Below the pieces are notes generated by a model. The model was not told the origin of the DNA. It saw nothing but the letters and a program-made list of their open reading frames with translations, and did no database searches. Shown here piece by piece: positions 34,809 to 43,579 of a stretch of DNA of 64,000 nucleotides; positions within the stretch are counted from its first letter, which is position 1, and each line of letters begins with the position of its first letter. The translations under genes and the position numbers were made by a program. The DNA comes from Glycomyces tritici (GTDB lineage Bacteria > Actinomycetota > Actinomycetes > Mycobacteriales > Micromonosporaceae). The DNA is taken from the NCBI RefSeq assembly GCF_030403505.1, contig NZ_JAUEMJ010000001.1, positions 1,083,124 through 1,147,123 of the forward strand. Reading direction: 5' to 3'.

Positions 34809-35285
34809 CTAGGCGCGCAGCATCACGAACGCGGCGAAGAGGGTGATCGTGGCGGCGGCCATGAACATCCACGGCACGCCTTTGAAGCGCAGTGTCGCGA
34901 AGGCCATCATCGTCAGGAGCATGCCGATCACGCCGCAGGTGATGAACGCGGGCGTGAACCAGGCGGGGCTTTCACCGAAGACGCGGAAGAGGCCCACGAC
35001 CGCGGTCGCGACCCCGGCGAGCACGAGCACGAGCGCCCAGCTGGCGACGCCGGCGAGCCGGCGCAGGCGCACCGCGGGCTTCTCGGGGCGCAGCGGCGCG
35101 GGGTCCTTCGCAGCCGTGATGCCGCCCTGGATGCTGCCGAGCGCGGATTTCTCCACTTTCGGCACCGGGCTGCTCCCCCAGGCGTTCTCCGCGGCCGCGC
35201 CTTCGGGGGCCGTGCCCTGCTTTGGCGGACCGCTCGGCTTGCGGAGCGAGACGGAACGCAGCTTGAGCTTGCCGGCGGGACTCAT
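34809..35285 (-). CDS. Small multi-helix membrane protein
   Basis: The 158-residue protein has a charged cytoplasmic N-terminus (first 80 residues) and three membrane helices (SWALVLVLAGVATAVVGLF, AFITCGVIGMLLTMMAFAT, WMFMAAATITLFAAFVML). It is not recognised as a known family. It takes the position between cysM and murI that a rhomboid protease gene fills in mycobacteria, but it lacks rhomboid Ser/His motifs. Start ATG 35285. Confidence 0.7.
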   Translation of the reverse strand: MSPAGKLKLRSVSLRKPSGPPKQGTAPEGAAAENAWGSSPVPKVEKSALGSIQGGITAAKDPAPLRPEKPAVRLRRLAGVASWALVLVLAGVATAVVGLFRVFGESPAWFTPAFITCGVIGMLLTMMAFATLRFKGVPWMFMAAATITLFAAFVMLRA

Positions 35286-35477
35286 ACGGCCCAGGCTAGC
35301 AAAGCCACTGAGGACGACTCAGGATCGCACCGCAGCGGTGCGGCGCAGACCTCGCGGAACGAAAGGCCGGGCAAGCGGGCCGGGCCCGCGCGATGTCGTA
35401 CCCCCGCGGGACCCTTGTACTCGGGGCGTTCGCGCCCGACACACCCGACCCCGGGGTCCGGACCAGCGCAAACGAAA

Positions 35478-35506
35478 GCCGGGCCGCGCATCCGCGCGGG
35501 CCCGGC
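35478..35506 (-). terminator. Terminator after cysM
   Basis: GCCGGGCC-GCGC and its complement form a G+C-rich stem of about 12 bp with one bulged base and the loop ATCC, 20 bases after the cysM stop. The remaining 240-base gap to the next gene contains G+C-rich low-complexity DNA only. Confidence 0.5.
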
Positions 35507-35525
35507 CCTCCAGCACTCTGCCTCG

Positions 35526-36494
<969 letters not shown>

Positions 36495-36773
36495 CTACAT
36501 GCCGCCCGCGACGGCGGGGAGGATGGTGACCTGGTCGCCGTCGGCGAGCGGGGCGTCGAGGCCGCCGATGAACCGCACGTCCTCGTCGTTGATGTAGACG
36601 TTCACGAAGCGGTGCAGGGTGCCCTCGTCGGTCACGATGCGGCCCTTGAGGCCGGCGTGCTGGGAGTCGAGGCTGTCGAACAGCTTCGCCAGGGTGTCGC
36701 CTTCGCCGGAGACGAGCTTCTGGCCGCCGGTGTGGGTGCGGAGGATGGTGGGAACGCGGACTTCAACGGACAT
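36495..36773 (-). CDS. cysO: CysO sulfur-carrier protein
   Basis: The 92-residue ubiquitin-like protein carries sulfur as a C-terminal thiocarboxylate. It starts SVEVRVPTILRTHTGGQK and ends ILPAVAGGM. The usual product ends directly at the Gly-Gly, so the added Met would have to be removed before adenylation by a MoeZ-type activator; the adjacent JAMM peptidase Mec is a candidate for this. ATG 36773. It is in an operon with cysM (12 bases apart) and lies 104 bases after mec. Confidence 0.93.
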   Translation of the reverse strand: MSVEVRVPTILRTHTGGQKLVSGEGDTLAKLFDSLDSQHAGLKGRIVTDEGTLHRFVNVYINDEDVRFIGGLDAPLADGDQVTILPAVAGGM

Positions 36774-36877
36774 GATGGATTTTCCTTCGATTCTCTGAAC
36801 AGCCCGGCAGGGGCCGTCGATGTGTCTGACGCGCAGCGGGTACTGCATGACGAACGCCGGTCGAGCCCGGCGGGAAC

Positions 36878-37360
36878 TCAGGAACAGTCGTAGACCGTCG
36901 AGTCGGGGGTGTGGGCGAACTTGTAGCTCTGCACCGCCTCGGGCGCACCGGTGACCTCGATGGGCTCCTCGGTGATCACCTCGTCGGCGATGCGGAACGA
37001 GCGGACCTCGGCGATGTCCGGGTCCTTCGTCGTCACCAGCACGTAGTGCGCGCCCGGCAGGCCCAGCTGCGAGGCGATCCCCGCGTCTGAGCGCGAAGGG
37101 TAGGCCTCGGTGTGGGTGTGGGAGTGGTAGGCCACGACGACTTCCTCGTCGTTGTCCCACATCTGGTCGTAGACCTGCTTCCACTCTTCCGAGTCGAACT
37201 CGTAGAAGGTGGCGGAGCGGGCAGCGTTGATCATCGGGATGTGCCTCTTCGGCGCTCCCGTGCCCTCGGGGCCCGCGATGAGACCGCACGCCTCGTCGGG
37301 GTGGTCAGCCCGGGCGTGCGCGACCATCGCCTCGACCAGTTCATGCGCGATCCGCAACAC
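36878..37360 (-). CDS. mec: Mec+-type JAMM metallopeptidase
   Basis: The 160-residue M67/JAB-domain zinc peptidase hydrolyses CysO-cysteine to free cysteine and CysO. The JAMM motif is YHSHTHTEAYPSRSD, with an upstream Glu (DHPDEACGLIAGP). The GTG start (37360) was chosen from the matching N-terminus LRIAHELVEAMVAHARADHPDEACG in the mycobacterial family (partly listed). TACGCT (37368-37373) is seven bases upstream with no ribosome site, so the mRNA is likely leaderless. It is the first gene of mec-cysO-cysM. Confidence 0.92.
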   Translation of the reverse strand: MLRIAHELVEAMVAHARADHPDEACGLIAGPEGTGAPKRHIPMINAARSATFYEFDSEEWKQVYDQMWDNDEEVVVAYHSHTHTEAYPSRSDAGIASQLGLPGAHYVLVTTKDPDIAEVRSFRIADEVITEEPIEVTGAPEAVQSYKFAHTPDSTVYDCS

Positions 37361-37517
37361 GCAAGCAAGCGTACACGCGGCGCGACGGGGCCAGAAGCCC
37401 TCGCTCAGAGCGTGAGACAAGGCCCTCCACCTGCAATGGGAGGGAATAAACGGACGGGTGTGAACACCGCTCGCTCACGGGGCCCGCGCGTTCCACAGGT
37501 GCATTACGCTCACCACT
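37361..37517. promoter_or_regulatory. Mirror-image leaderless promoters of mec and pncB
   Basis: Two divergent promoters with the same -10 hexamer TACGCT are seven bases from the start codon in each direction: 37368-37373 (minus, mec GTG) and 37505-37510 (plus, pncB ATG). Transcription at the usual distance would start on or next to the start codons. -35 elements are weak. Confidence 0.6.
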
Positions 37518-38813
37518 ATGTCCGTCACGCTGCCGCGCACGCCCCTGTACACCGACCACTACGAGTACACGATGCTCGAAGCGGCCCTCCGCGACGGCAC
37601 CGCCGAGACGCCGTGCGTCTTCGAGGTCTTCGGCCGCCGCCTGCCCACCGGCCGCCGCTACGGCGTCGTCGCCGGCATCGGCCGCCTCTCCGAGGCCATC
37701 GAGCGCTTCCGCTTCGAGGACAGCGACCTCGAGGACCTCACTTCGCGCGGGGTCGTCAAGCAGTCCACGGCCGAGTGGCTCGCCGACTACCGCTTCAAGG
37801 GCGACATCGACATCTACGCCGAGGGCGAGCTGTACTTCCCCGGCTCCCCCATCGTCACCCTCACCGGGACGTTCGCCGAGTGCGTGCTCCTGGAGACGCT
37901 GACCCTCTCGATCCTCAACCACGACAGCGCGATCGCCAGCGCCGCCGCCCGCATGGTCACGGCCGCGCGCGGCCGGCCGATCCTGGAGATGGGTTCGCGG
38001 CGCACGCATGAGGCGGCGGCGATCGCGGCGTCGCGCGCGGCGTACCTGGCCGGGTTCGTGGCGACGTCGAACCTGGAGGCCGGGCGGCGGTACGACGTGC
38101 CGACCTCGGGTACCAGCGCGCACGCGTTCACGCTGCTGCACAAGTCCGAGGTCGAGGCGTTCCAGGCGCAGATCGACGCGTTCGGCACTGACACGACGCT
38201 GCTGGTGGACACGTACGACATCACGCAGGGCATCCGCAACGCGATCGCGGTGGCGGGGCCGCGCCTGCGCGCGATCCGCATCGACTCGGGCGACCTCGAT
38301 GTGATGGCCACCGGCGCAAGGGAGCTCCTGGACGAACTGGGAGCGCATGACACGAAGATCGTGGTCTCCGGTGACTTGGACGAGTTCTCGATCGCGGCGC
38401 TGGCGGCGGCCCCTGTGGACATCTACGGGGCGGGCACGGCGGTCGTGGTCGGGTCGGGCGCGCCCACGGCACAGCTGGTCTACAAACTGGTCGAAGTGGA
38501 GGGTCGCCCGGTTGCGAAGCGCTCGGAGCACAAGGGCACCAATGGAGGTCGCAAAGTCGCGGTGCGCCGGCACAAGCCGACGGGCACGGCGACGGAGGAA
38601 GTGATCGTCTCCCAGGGAGTGCCGGAGTCGATGCCGGGCGACAAGCTGCTGCAGACGCCGCTGTTCCGCCAAGGCGAACTCGTGCAGCAGTCGTCGCTTG
38701 AGGAGTCGCGCGAACTGCTGCGCCAGCGGCTCATCTCGATCCCTTGGGAGGGGCTGAAACTCTCCCCCGGCGATCCGGCGATTCCGGTGGTCCAGCTGCA
38801 TGGGGGCGAATAG
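37518..38813 (+). CDS. pncB: Nicotinate phosphoribosyltransferase
   Basis: The 431-residue enzyme makes nicotinate mononucleotide from nicotinate and PRPP (NAD salvage). Conserved pieces include TDHYEYTMLEAALRDG, EVFGRRLPTGRRYGVVAG, the active-site region MGSRRTHEAAAIAASRAAYLAGFVATSN (part), and SGDLDEFSIAALAAAPVDIYGAGT (part). The length fits. The ATG is seven bases from TACGCT, leaderless. Gene order pncB divergent from mec resembles mycobacteria, where pncB lies close to the same cluster. Confidence 0.93.
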   Translation: MSVTLPRTPLYTDHYEYTMLEAALRDGTAETPCVFEVFGRRLPTGRRYGVVAGIGRLSEAIERFRFEDSDLEDLTSRGVVKQSTAEWLADYRFKGDIDIYAEGELYFPGSPIVTLTGTFAECVLLETLTLSILNHDSAIASAAARMVTAARGRPILEMGSRRTHEAAAIAASRAAYLAGFVATSNLEAGRRYDVPTSGTSAHAFTLLHKSEVEAFQAQIDAFGTDTTLLVDTYDITQGIRNAIAVAGPRLRAIRIDSGDLDVMATGARELLDELGAHDTKIVVSGDLDEFSIAALAAAPVDIYGAGTAVVVGSGAPTAQLVYKLVEVEGRPVAKRSEHKGTNGGRKVAVRRHKPTGTATEEVIVSQGVPESMPGDKLLQTPLFRQGELVQQSSLEESRELLRQRLISIPWEGLKLSPGDPAIPVVQLHGGE

Positions 38814-38912
38814 CGGCGGCGCTTTCGGGATACGATCGACGCGCCCCTGTCCGCGTTCCCACCCCCTGTGCCTTCGTAGTACCTGCGATCCTCCCCGAAA
38901 GGAACCGCCCCA

Positions 38913-39689
38913 ATGGTGTTCAGCAAGCTCAAGGCCATTCTCGGTAGTGGCATCCAAGTCGACACGCTCCTGCACGAGAAGCACGTCGTCCCCGGCGGCG
39001 TGATCAAGGGCGAGGTGCGGATCTCCGGTGCCGAGGTGGACGCCGCGGTGGAGAGCGTCGAGATCGAGTTCACCGCTCTGGTCGAGGACGACAGCAAGGG
39101 CGAGGACGCGGCCGGCGTCGTGCACGACTACTTCCGGGCGGAGATCTCGGGCAAGTTCGACCTCGCGAAAGGCACTGCCCACCCGATCGCGTTCGAGGTG
39201 CAGGTGCCTTGGGAGACGCCGTTCAACAATGTCGCCGAGCGCCCGCTCGTGGGCGGCATGAAGCTGGGCGTGTCGACGCACCTGTCGCTGGACCAGGCCC
39301 TGGACAAGGGCGACCTGGACTGGCTGACGGTGGAGGCGCTGCCGGTGCACCGGGCGGTCTGGGAGGCGCTGGAGGCCTTGGGCTTCGCGTTCCAGGAGAC
39401 GGACCTCGAGCTGGGCACGATCCAGGGCGCGACGGTGCCGTTCTACCAGGAGGTCGAGTTCTGGGCGACCGAGGGCGAGTTCCACGGCCGGGTGCGCGAG
39501 CTGGAGGTCGTGTTCGTGGCCGGCGAGGCGAACACCGATGTGGTGTTCGCTGCGGACAACTCGGCGGAGCTGCTGGCTCCGGACCTGAACTCGACGATCC
39601 GGTTCTCGCTGCCGACGGCCGAGCCGGGCGATGTGACGGAGACCGTGAAGGCGCAGCTGACGCAGCTGCTGGCCCAGAAGGGCGCATAA
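38913..39689 (+). CDS. Spo0M-like sporulation-control protein
   Basis: The 258-residue protein is an arrestin-like Spo0M family member: VFSKLKAILGSGIQVDTLLHEKHVVPGGVIKGEVRISGG-type start, with strand-rich sequence and VQVPWETPFN, and GVSTHLSLDQALDKGDLDWLTVEALP in the middle (outlined). In Bacillus, Spo0M affects sporulation; in actinobacteria its role is untested. It follows pncB by 99 bases; AAAGGAA is the ribosome site. A hairpin terminator follows. Confidence 0.88.
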   Translation: MVFSKLKAILGSGIQVDTLLHEKHVVPGGVIKGEVRISGAEVDAAVESVEIEFTALVEDDSKGEDAAGVVHDYFRAEISGKFDLAKGTAHPIAFEVQVPWETPFNNVAERPLVGGMKLGVSTHLSLDQALDKGDLDWLTVEALPVHRAVWEALEALGFAFQETDLELGTIQGATVPFYQEVEFWATEGEFHGRVRELEVVFVAGEANTDVVFAADNSAELLAPDLNSTIRFSLPTAEPGDVTETVKAQLTQLLAQKGA

Positions 39690-39710
39690 GCGCAGCTAGA
39701 AGAGCCAAGG

Positions 39711-39740
39711 GGCGGTCCCGCGAGCAATCGCGGGGCCGCC
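39711..39740 (+). terminator. Terminator after the Spo0M-like gene
   Basis: A 13-bp stem (39711-39723 with 39728-39740, one T-G wobble) with the tetraloop GCAA is followed by TTCTCG, 21 bases after the stop codon. Confidence 0.75.
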
Positions 39741-39775
39741 TTCTCGCGTGCCGGCGGAAAACTTAGGGAGCGGAC

Positions 39776-39816
39776 TTGCGCATGTTCTACGTATACGTAT
39801 AGTATCTACGTATACG
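39776..39816 (+). promoter_or_regulatory. Promoter of the EXLDI gene with twin operators
   Basis: TTGCGC (39776-39781), 16 bases, TATAGT (39798-39803) make a good sigma-70 type promoter. The 12-mer TCTACGTATACG occurs twice, 39786-39797 in the spacer and 39805-39816 over the start site, 19 bp apart, so the copies flank the -10 with no gap on the upstream side. Each contains the palindrome CGTATACG. A dimeric repressor bound here would block polymerase. GGAGG lies 12-16 bases before the EXLDI ATG. Confidence 0.75.
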
Positions 39817-39851
39817 AAGGACAGCCCCTGGAAGGAGGTTAAGATGCCGTC

Positions 39852-40370
39852 ATGCCCAACAAGACGATCTACGTCGCCGACAAGGACCTGCCGCTCTACA
39901 CCCGAGCGCAGGAACTCGCGGGAGGCAACCTCTCCAAGGCGATCTCGACGGCGCTCAAGCGCTACGTCGACGCCGAGGAGGGCCGCCTCGAGGGCTACGA
40001 GGAGATCACCGTCCCCGTCGGCCCGGGCACCGGCCGCAAGCGCCAGCGCCAGCGGTTCACCGGCGTCAAGCTCGGCGAGTGGGTCCGCTCGGACAGCAAC
40101 AAGGCCGAGATCTACCGGGTCTACCGCTCGCGCTCGGGCAAGTTCGTGATCCACACCGAGAAGACGCCCGACTTCGTGCACGAGACGAGCGAGACGGGCT
40201 GGCGCAAGCTCCTCGGCTTCGGCGAGCAGAGCTTCGCCATGAACTACGGGGACGCCACCCTCGAAGTGGTCGAGACCCTCGAGGACCTCAAGGCGAAGAT
40301 CCCGGCCGAGCTGTACCAGATGGTCGCCGCGACGGCCGAGGCCCCGCCGGTGCAGGACCTCGACATCTGA
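39852..40370 (+). CDS. EXLDI family protein
   Basis: The 172-residue protein starts MPNKTIYVADKDLPLYTRAQEL and ends QDLDI, the hallmark that names the family (C-terminal E-x-L-D-I or close variants). The N-terminus resembles short DNA-binding or antitoxin-like proteins (NLSKAISTALKRYVDAEE). EXLDI genes usually sit beside drug-efflux type ABC transporters, as here (40789-42576). Their function is unknown. The promoter has strong twin operators, so expression should be inducible. ATG 39852 is preferred over an out-of-frame ATG at 39844. Confidence 0.85.
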   Translation: MPNKTIYVADKDLPLYTRAQELAGGNLSKAISTALKRYVDAEEGRLEGYEEITVPVGPGTGRKRQRQRFTGVKLGEWVRSDSNKAEIYRVYRSRSGKFVIHTEKTPDFVHETSETGWRKLLGFGEQSFAMNYGDATLEVVETLEDLKAKIPAELYQMVAATAEAPPVQDLDI

Positions 40371-40788
40371 GCCGCCTCGACCGCTAGAGCGCCTCGCGCC
40401 CAAGCAAGTCGAGTTGACCGGACGTCCCGAACGCGCCGACCCGCTCCAGCGAGCCGAGCCCACTGACATCCGCGGCCCCGGGCGCATCCCGGTGGCCGCC
40501 CGCACCCGCAGACCGCTGACCGACCCGGGGCGGAGCCCTGTCCACCGACAGTCCACATTGCACGGTCGTCGTGCCTGAACATCGAGGTGAAACCGTGTTC
40601 GACCTTGGAATGGTGCTCACGCTCTTCCCGCCGCCGCGCCCCCTGTCGCCGGACCTGTCGCCATGTCAGGTCGATGTCAGCGCCGTGTCAGCAGCCCCGG
40701 CCAAAGTACTCACATGCCCGGCGAGGGAAACCGAACCGGCCGATCCTCCCAACGACGCAGACCACGAAGACCCCCGAAAGCAGGAATC
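40371..40788. other. Intergenic region before the ABC exporter
   Basis: These 418 bases contain no convincing gene; a 78-codon minus-strand frame (40384-40620) lacks family character. The right part holds repeated TGTC elements (see 40664-40691) and two copies of CTGTCGCC (40643-40650 and 40655-40662). TACTCA (40707-40712) is a possible -10 for the transporter operon. Confidence 0.5.
40664..40691 (+). promoter_or_regulatory. Three TGTCAG boxes at 11-bp spacing
   Basis: TGTCAG occurs at 40664, 40675 and 40686, exactly 11 bp apart, so the boxes sit on one face of the helix. Arrays like this are bound by OmpR-type response regulators or SARP-type activators. They lie about 100 bases before the ABC ATPase start, upstream of a possible -10 (TACTCA). 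Confidence 0.6.
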
Positions 40789-41745
40789 ATGACCACCAAG
40801 CCGATCGCGATCGAAGCCCGCAACCTCACCAAGTCCTACGGCGAGAAGTCCGTCCTCGGCGGCGTCGACATCTCCGTCCCCGAAGGCACCATCTTCTCCC
40901 TGCTCGGCCCCAACGGCGCCGGCAAGACGACGACGGTCAACATCCTCACGACCCTGATCCCCGCCAGCGGCGGCGACGCGTTCATCCACGGCAACCACGT
41001 CGTGGGCGACGCCGACGCGGTGCGCGGCAGCATCGGCGTCACCGGCCAGTTCGCGGCCGTCGACGGCCTGCTCACCGGCCGCGAGAACCTCCACCTCATG
41101 GGGCGCCTGCACCACCTGGGCAAGGCGGAGACCAAGCGCCGCACCGAGGACCTGCTGGAGCGGTTCGACCTCGTCGAGGCGGCGAAGCGCGCCCCGGCCA
41201 CCTACTCGGGCGGCATGAAGCGCCGCCTCGACATCGCGATGTGCCTCATGGGCGACCCGAAGGTGATCTTCCTGGACGAGCCGACCACCGGCCTCGACCC
41301 GGCCGGGCGCCGCGTCGTCTGGTCGATCATCCGCGATCTCGTCAAGGGCGGCACCACGATCTTCCTGACCACGCAATACCTGGAGGAGGCCGACGAGCTG
41401 GCCGACAGGATCGCGGTCCTCGACGGCGGCAAGATCGTCGCCGAGGGCACGCCCGAGGAGCTCAAGCGGCTCGTCCCCGGCGGCCACGTCAAGCTCCGCC
41501 TCCACCGCGGCGAGCAGGTCGCGAAGGCCGTGCAGATCCTCTCCGCCACCGTCTCGGACACCGACTCGCTCGGCGTCCAGGTCGCCTCTGACGGCTCGGT
41601 CGACTCGCTGCGCAAGATCCTCGACACGATCGACCGCGAGGGCATCGAGGTCGACGAGCTCACGGTGCACACGCCGGACCTCGACGACGTCTTCCTGACC
41701 CTCACCGGCCACACCACGAACCTCGAAGCCGCGGCCTCCGCGTAA
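40789..41745 (+). CDS. DrrA-type ABC exporter ATPase
   Basis: The 318-residue ATPase has Walker A LLGPNGAGKTTT (about 40-51), Q-loop, signature TYSGGMKRRLDIA, Walker B VIFLDEPTTGLDP and the C-terminal extension (VDELTVHTPDLDDVFLTLTG) characteristic of the daunorubicin-resistance (DrrA) subfamily. It works with the permease encoded 45 bases downstream, exporting drugs or lipids; the substrate is unknown. ATG 40789 follows GAAAGCAGGAA. The longer in-frame start at 40663 is inside the repeat array and was not used. Confidence 0.93.
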   Translation: MTTKPIAIEARNLTKSYGEKSVLGGVDISVPEGTIFSLLGPNGAGKTTTVNILTTLIPASGGDAFIHGNHVVGDADAVRGSIGVTGQFAAVDGLLTGRENLHLMGRLHHLGKAETKRRTEDLLERFDLVEAAKRAPATYSGGMKRRLDIAMCLMGDPKVIFLDEPTTGLDPAGRRVVWSIIRDLVKGGTTIFLTTQYLEEADELADRIAVLDGGKIVAEGTPEELKRLVPGGHVKLRLHRGEQVAKAVQILSATVSDTDSLGVQVASDGSVDSLRKILDTIDREGIEVDELTVHTPDLDDVFLTLTGHTTNLEAAASA

Positions 41746-41790
41746 CCCGCCCCCCTGAACCTTTCCGCTACGCCCACAAGGAGAACTCCG

Positions 41791-42576
41791 ATGAGCACCC
41801 TCGCCTACACCGTTTCCGACACCTCCACGATGCTGCGCCGCCAGCTCAAGCACATGCTCCGCTACCCGTCCCTGACGATCATGCTCGTCGGCATGCCGGT
41901 GGTCTTCCTCCTCCTGTTCGTCTACGTCTTCGGCGGGACGATCGGCGACGGACTCGGCGGCCCGACCGGCGGCCGCGAGGCGTACCTGACCTACCTGACG
42001 CCGGGCATGCTGCTGATGGCGATCGTCGCCGCCGTGCAGGGCACCGCGATCAGCGTCGCGATGGACATGACCGAAGGCATCATCGACCGCTTCCGCACCA
42101 TGTCGATCGCCCGGGTCTCCGTCCTCACCGGACATGTCATCGGCTCGATGATCCAGTCCTTCCTGTGCATGGCCGTGACGCTGGGCGTCGCCATCGCGAT
42201 CGGCTTCCGCCCCGAGGCGGACGCCCTCGGCTACCTCGGGCTCGCCGGAGTCCTGGCCCTGATCTCCTTCGGCCTCACCTGGCTCACGGTGGGTCTGGGC
42301 ATGGCCGCCAAGAGCGTCGAAGAAGCCTCGAACTCGCCGATGCCGCTGATGCTCCTGCCCTTCCTCGGGTCGGCCTTCGTGCCCACCGACTCGATGCCCA
42401 CCGTGGTCCAGTACTTCGCCGAGTACCAGCCCTTCACCCCGTTCATCGAGGTCGTCCGCAGCCTCCTGTTCGCCAACGCGGTGGACGGCAAGGACCTGGT
42501 CCTGACGATCGCCTGGTCGCTGGCGTTCGCTCTGCTGGGCTACGTGATCGCGAAGAAGAAGTTCAACAAGCGCTAA
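41791..42576 (+). CDS. DrrB-type ABC-2 permease
   Basis: The 261-residue permease has six predicted membrane helices and the ABC-2 motif region LTPGMLLMAIVAAVQGTAISVAMDMTEGIIDRFRTM (outlined) with the late PLMLLPFLGSAFVPTDSMP, typical of DrrB proteins. It pairs with the upstream ATPase. Start ATG 41791 follows AAGGAG by nine bases. A strong terminator follows at 42603. Confidence 0.92.
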   Translation: MSTLAYTVSDTSTMLRRQLKHMLRYPSLTIMLVGMPVVFLLLFVYVFGGTIGDGLGGPTGGREAYLTYLTPGMLLMAIVAAVQGTAISVAMDMTEGIIDRFRTMSIARVSVLTGHVIGSMIQSFLCMAVTLGVAIAIGFRPEADALGYLGLAGVLALISFGLTWLTVGLGMAAKSVEEASNSPMPLMLLPFLGSAFVPTDSMPTVVQYFAEYQPFTPFIEVVRSLLFANAVDGKDLVLTIAWSLAFALLGYVIAKKKFNKR

Positions 42577-42602
42577 GCGCCGCAAGCCGACTCCAACACC
42601 CG

Positions 42603-42633
42603 AGCCCGGCCCCGCACCTCGCGGGGCCGGGCT
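42603..42633 (+). terminator. Terminator of the ABC operon
   Basis: A perfect 13-bp stem (42603-42615 with 42621-42633) with the loop ACCTC starts 27 bases after the permease stop codon. Confidence 0.8.
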
Positions 42634-42772
42634 GTCGCCATGCCCGTGCACCCCGGCGATGAGGCGCGCCCGCAATGCCGCGTGACGGCCGACACGGAGT
42701 CCCCCCGTCGCGATGAATCCGCGCCGGGACCCTCGTCTTCACGGGTGTAGCAACCGCACTTGGAGGACCCGC

Positions 42773-43003
42773 ATGACCGCGCCGCAGCCCAATGGCCCGC
42801 ACTCGTACTTCCCCTCGATCGAGAAGAAGTACGGCCGCCCGATCGCCGACTGGCTCGCCGACATCGCCGCGAGCGATCTCGACGGCCACAAGCCGCTCGT
42901 CGAATGGCTCAAGACCGAGCACGGCATGGGGCACGGCCACGCGAACGCCCTCGTGACCTACCAGCGCAACCCGGGCAAGTGGCCGGTCTACACCGGCGGG
43001 TGA
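42773..43003 (+). CDS. DUF4287 protein
   Basis: The 76-residue protein contains SYFPSIEKKYGRPIADWL and LVEWLKTEHGMGHGHANALV, the DUF4287 signature. The family is widespread in actinobacteria; some members are fused to DUF5655, and no function is established. ATG 42773 follows GGAGGA with a five-base gap. The small kinase gene converges on it. Confidence 0.85.
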   Translation: MTAPQPNGPHSYFPSIEKKYGRPIADWLADIAASDLDGHKPLVEWLKTEHGMGHGHANALVTYQRNPGKWPVYTGG

Positions 43004-43016
43004 GGACGCCTCCGGC

Positions 43017-43496
43017 CTAGGACGACGGCCGGTCGAACAGGTCGAGTTCGGCCGGTGCCGGGGCCTCGAACAGGCGCAGCCACTCCCGGAGCATCGCGGC
43101 GGTCAGCACCGGCGCACCCGGTTCCCGGTTCCGGACGGCGATGCGCCGCTCCAGTTCGGTCATCGGCACCGCGAGGTAGCGCAGTTCGACGCGCGCGCCC
43201 AGTTCACGGGCCCGAAGCCGCTTCTCGTCCCGCTCCGAACGCCCCCAGAAGCCGTTCTCCAGGATCACGCTGGTCCCGACGGCCAGCAGCCTCTGAGCTT
43301 GGTTCCATTGGCGCTGTTCAAGATCCGCGCGCGCCGCCTCATCGAACAGGTCGGCGCCCTCCGCCGCAAGCTGCTCATCGGGGCACAGGCGCACCGCGGG
43401 CAGCTCGCGTTCCAAGCGCCTGGCCAGCGTGGTCTTCCCGGCCCCGGGCAGGCCGCACATGAGCACCAGACTCGGACTTCGGTCGCTCACGATCAC
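43017..43496 (-). CDS. P-loop kinase of the AAA_33 type
   Basis: The 159-residue protein begins SPSLVLMCGLPGAGKTTLARRL, a Walker A motif as in small-molecule kinases, followed by VRLCPDEQLAAEGADLFDEAARADLE and ILENGFWGRSERDEKRLRARELGARVELRYL, a lid with several Arg residues. It probably phosphorylates an antibiotic, sugar or nucleoside. The substrate cannot be named. It is divergent from the hydrolase gene. Confidence 0.8.
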   Translation of the reverse strand: MIVSDRSPSLVLMCGLPGAGKTTLARRLERELPAVRLCPDEQLAAEGADLFDEAARADLEQRQWNQAQRLLAVGTSVILENGFWGRSERDEKRLRARELGARVELRYLAVPMTELERRIAVRNREPGAPVLTAAMLREWLRLFEAPAPAELDLFDRPSS

Positions 43497-43579
43497 CGCT
43501 CTCCTCGCATCCTCCGGCGATCATCGCAGGGTTCAGGGAGGTGGTGTCGCCTGGTGCGGGAGTGGTGTAGACCTTGGGC

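Noticed and set aside
35286..35525. Several small overlapping frames rich in Arg and Gly
   Set aside because: All frames are open because of high G+C; the stretch holds hairpins and no start with a ribosome site.
40384..40620. 78-codon minus-strand frame between EXLDI and ABC genes
   Set aside because: No family features and no ribosome site; the region is better explained as regulatory.
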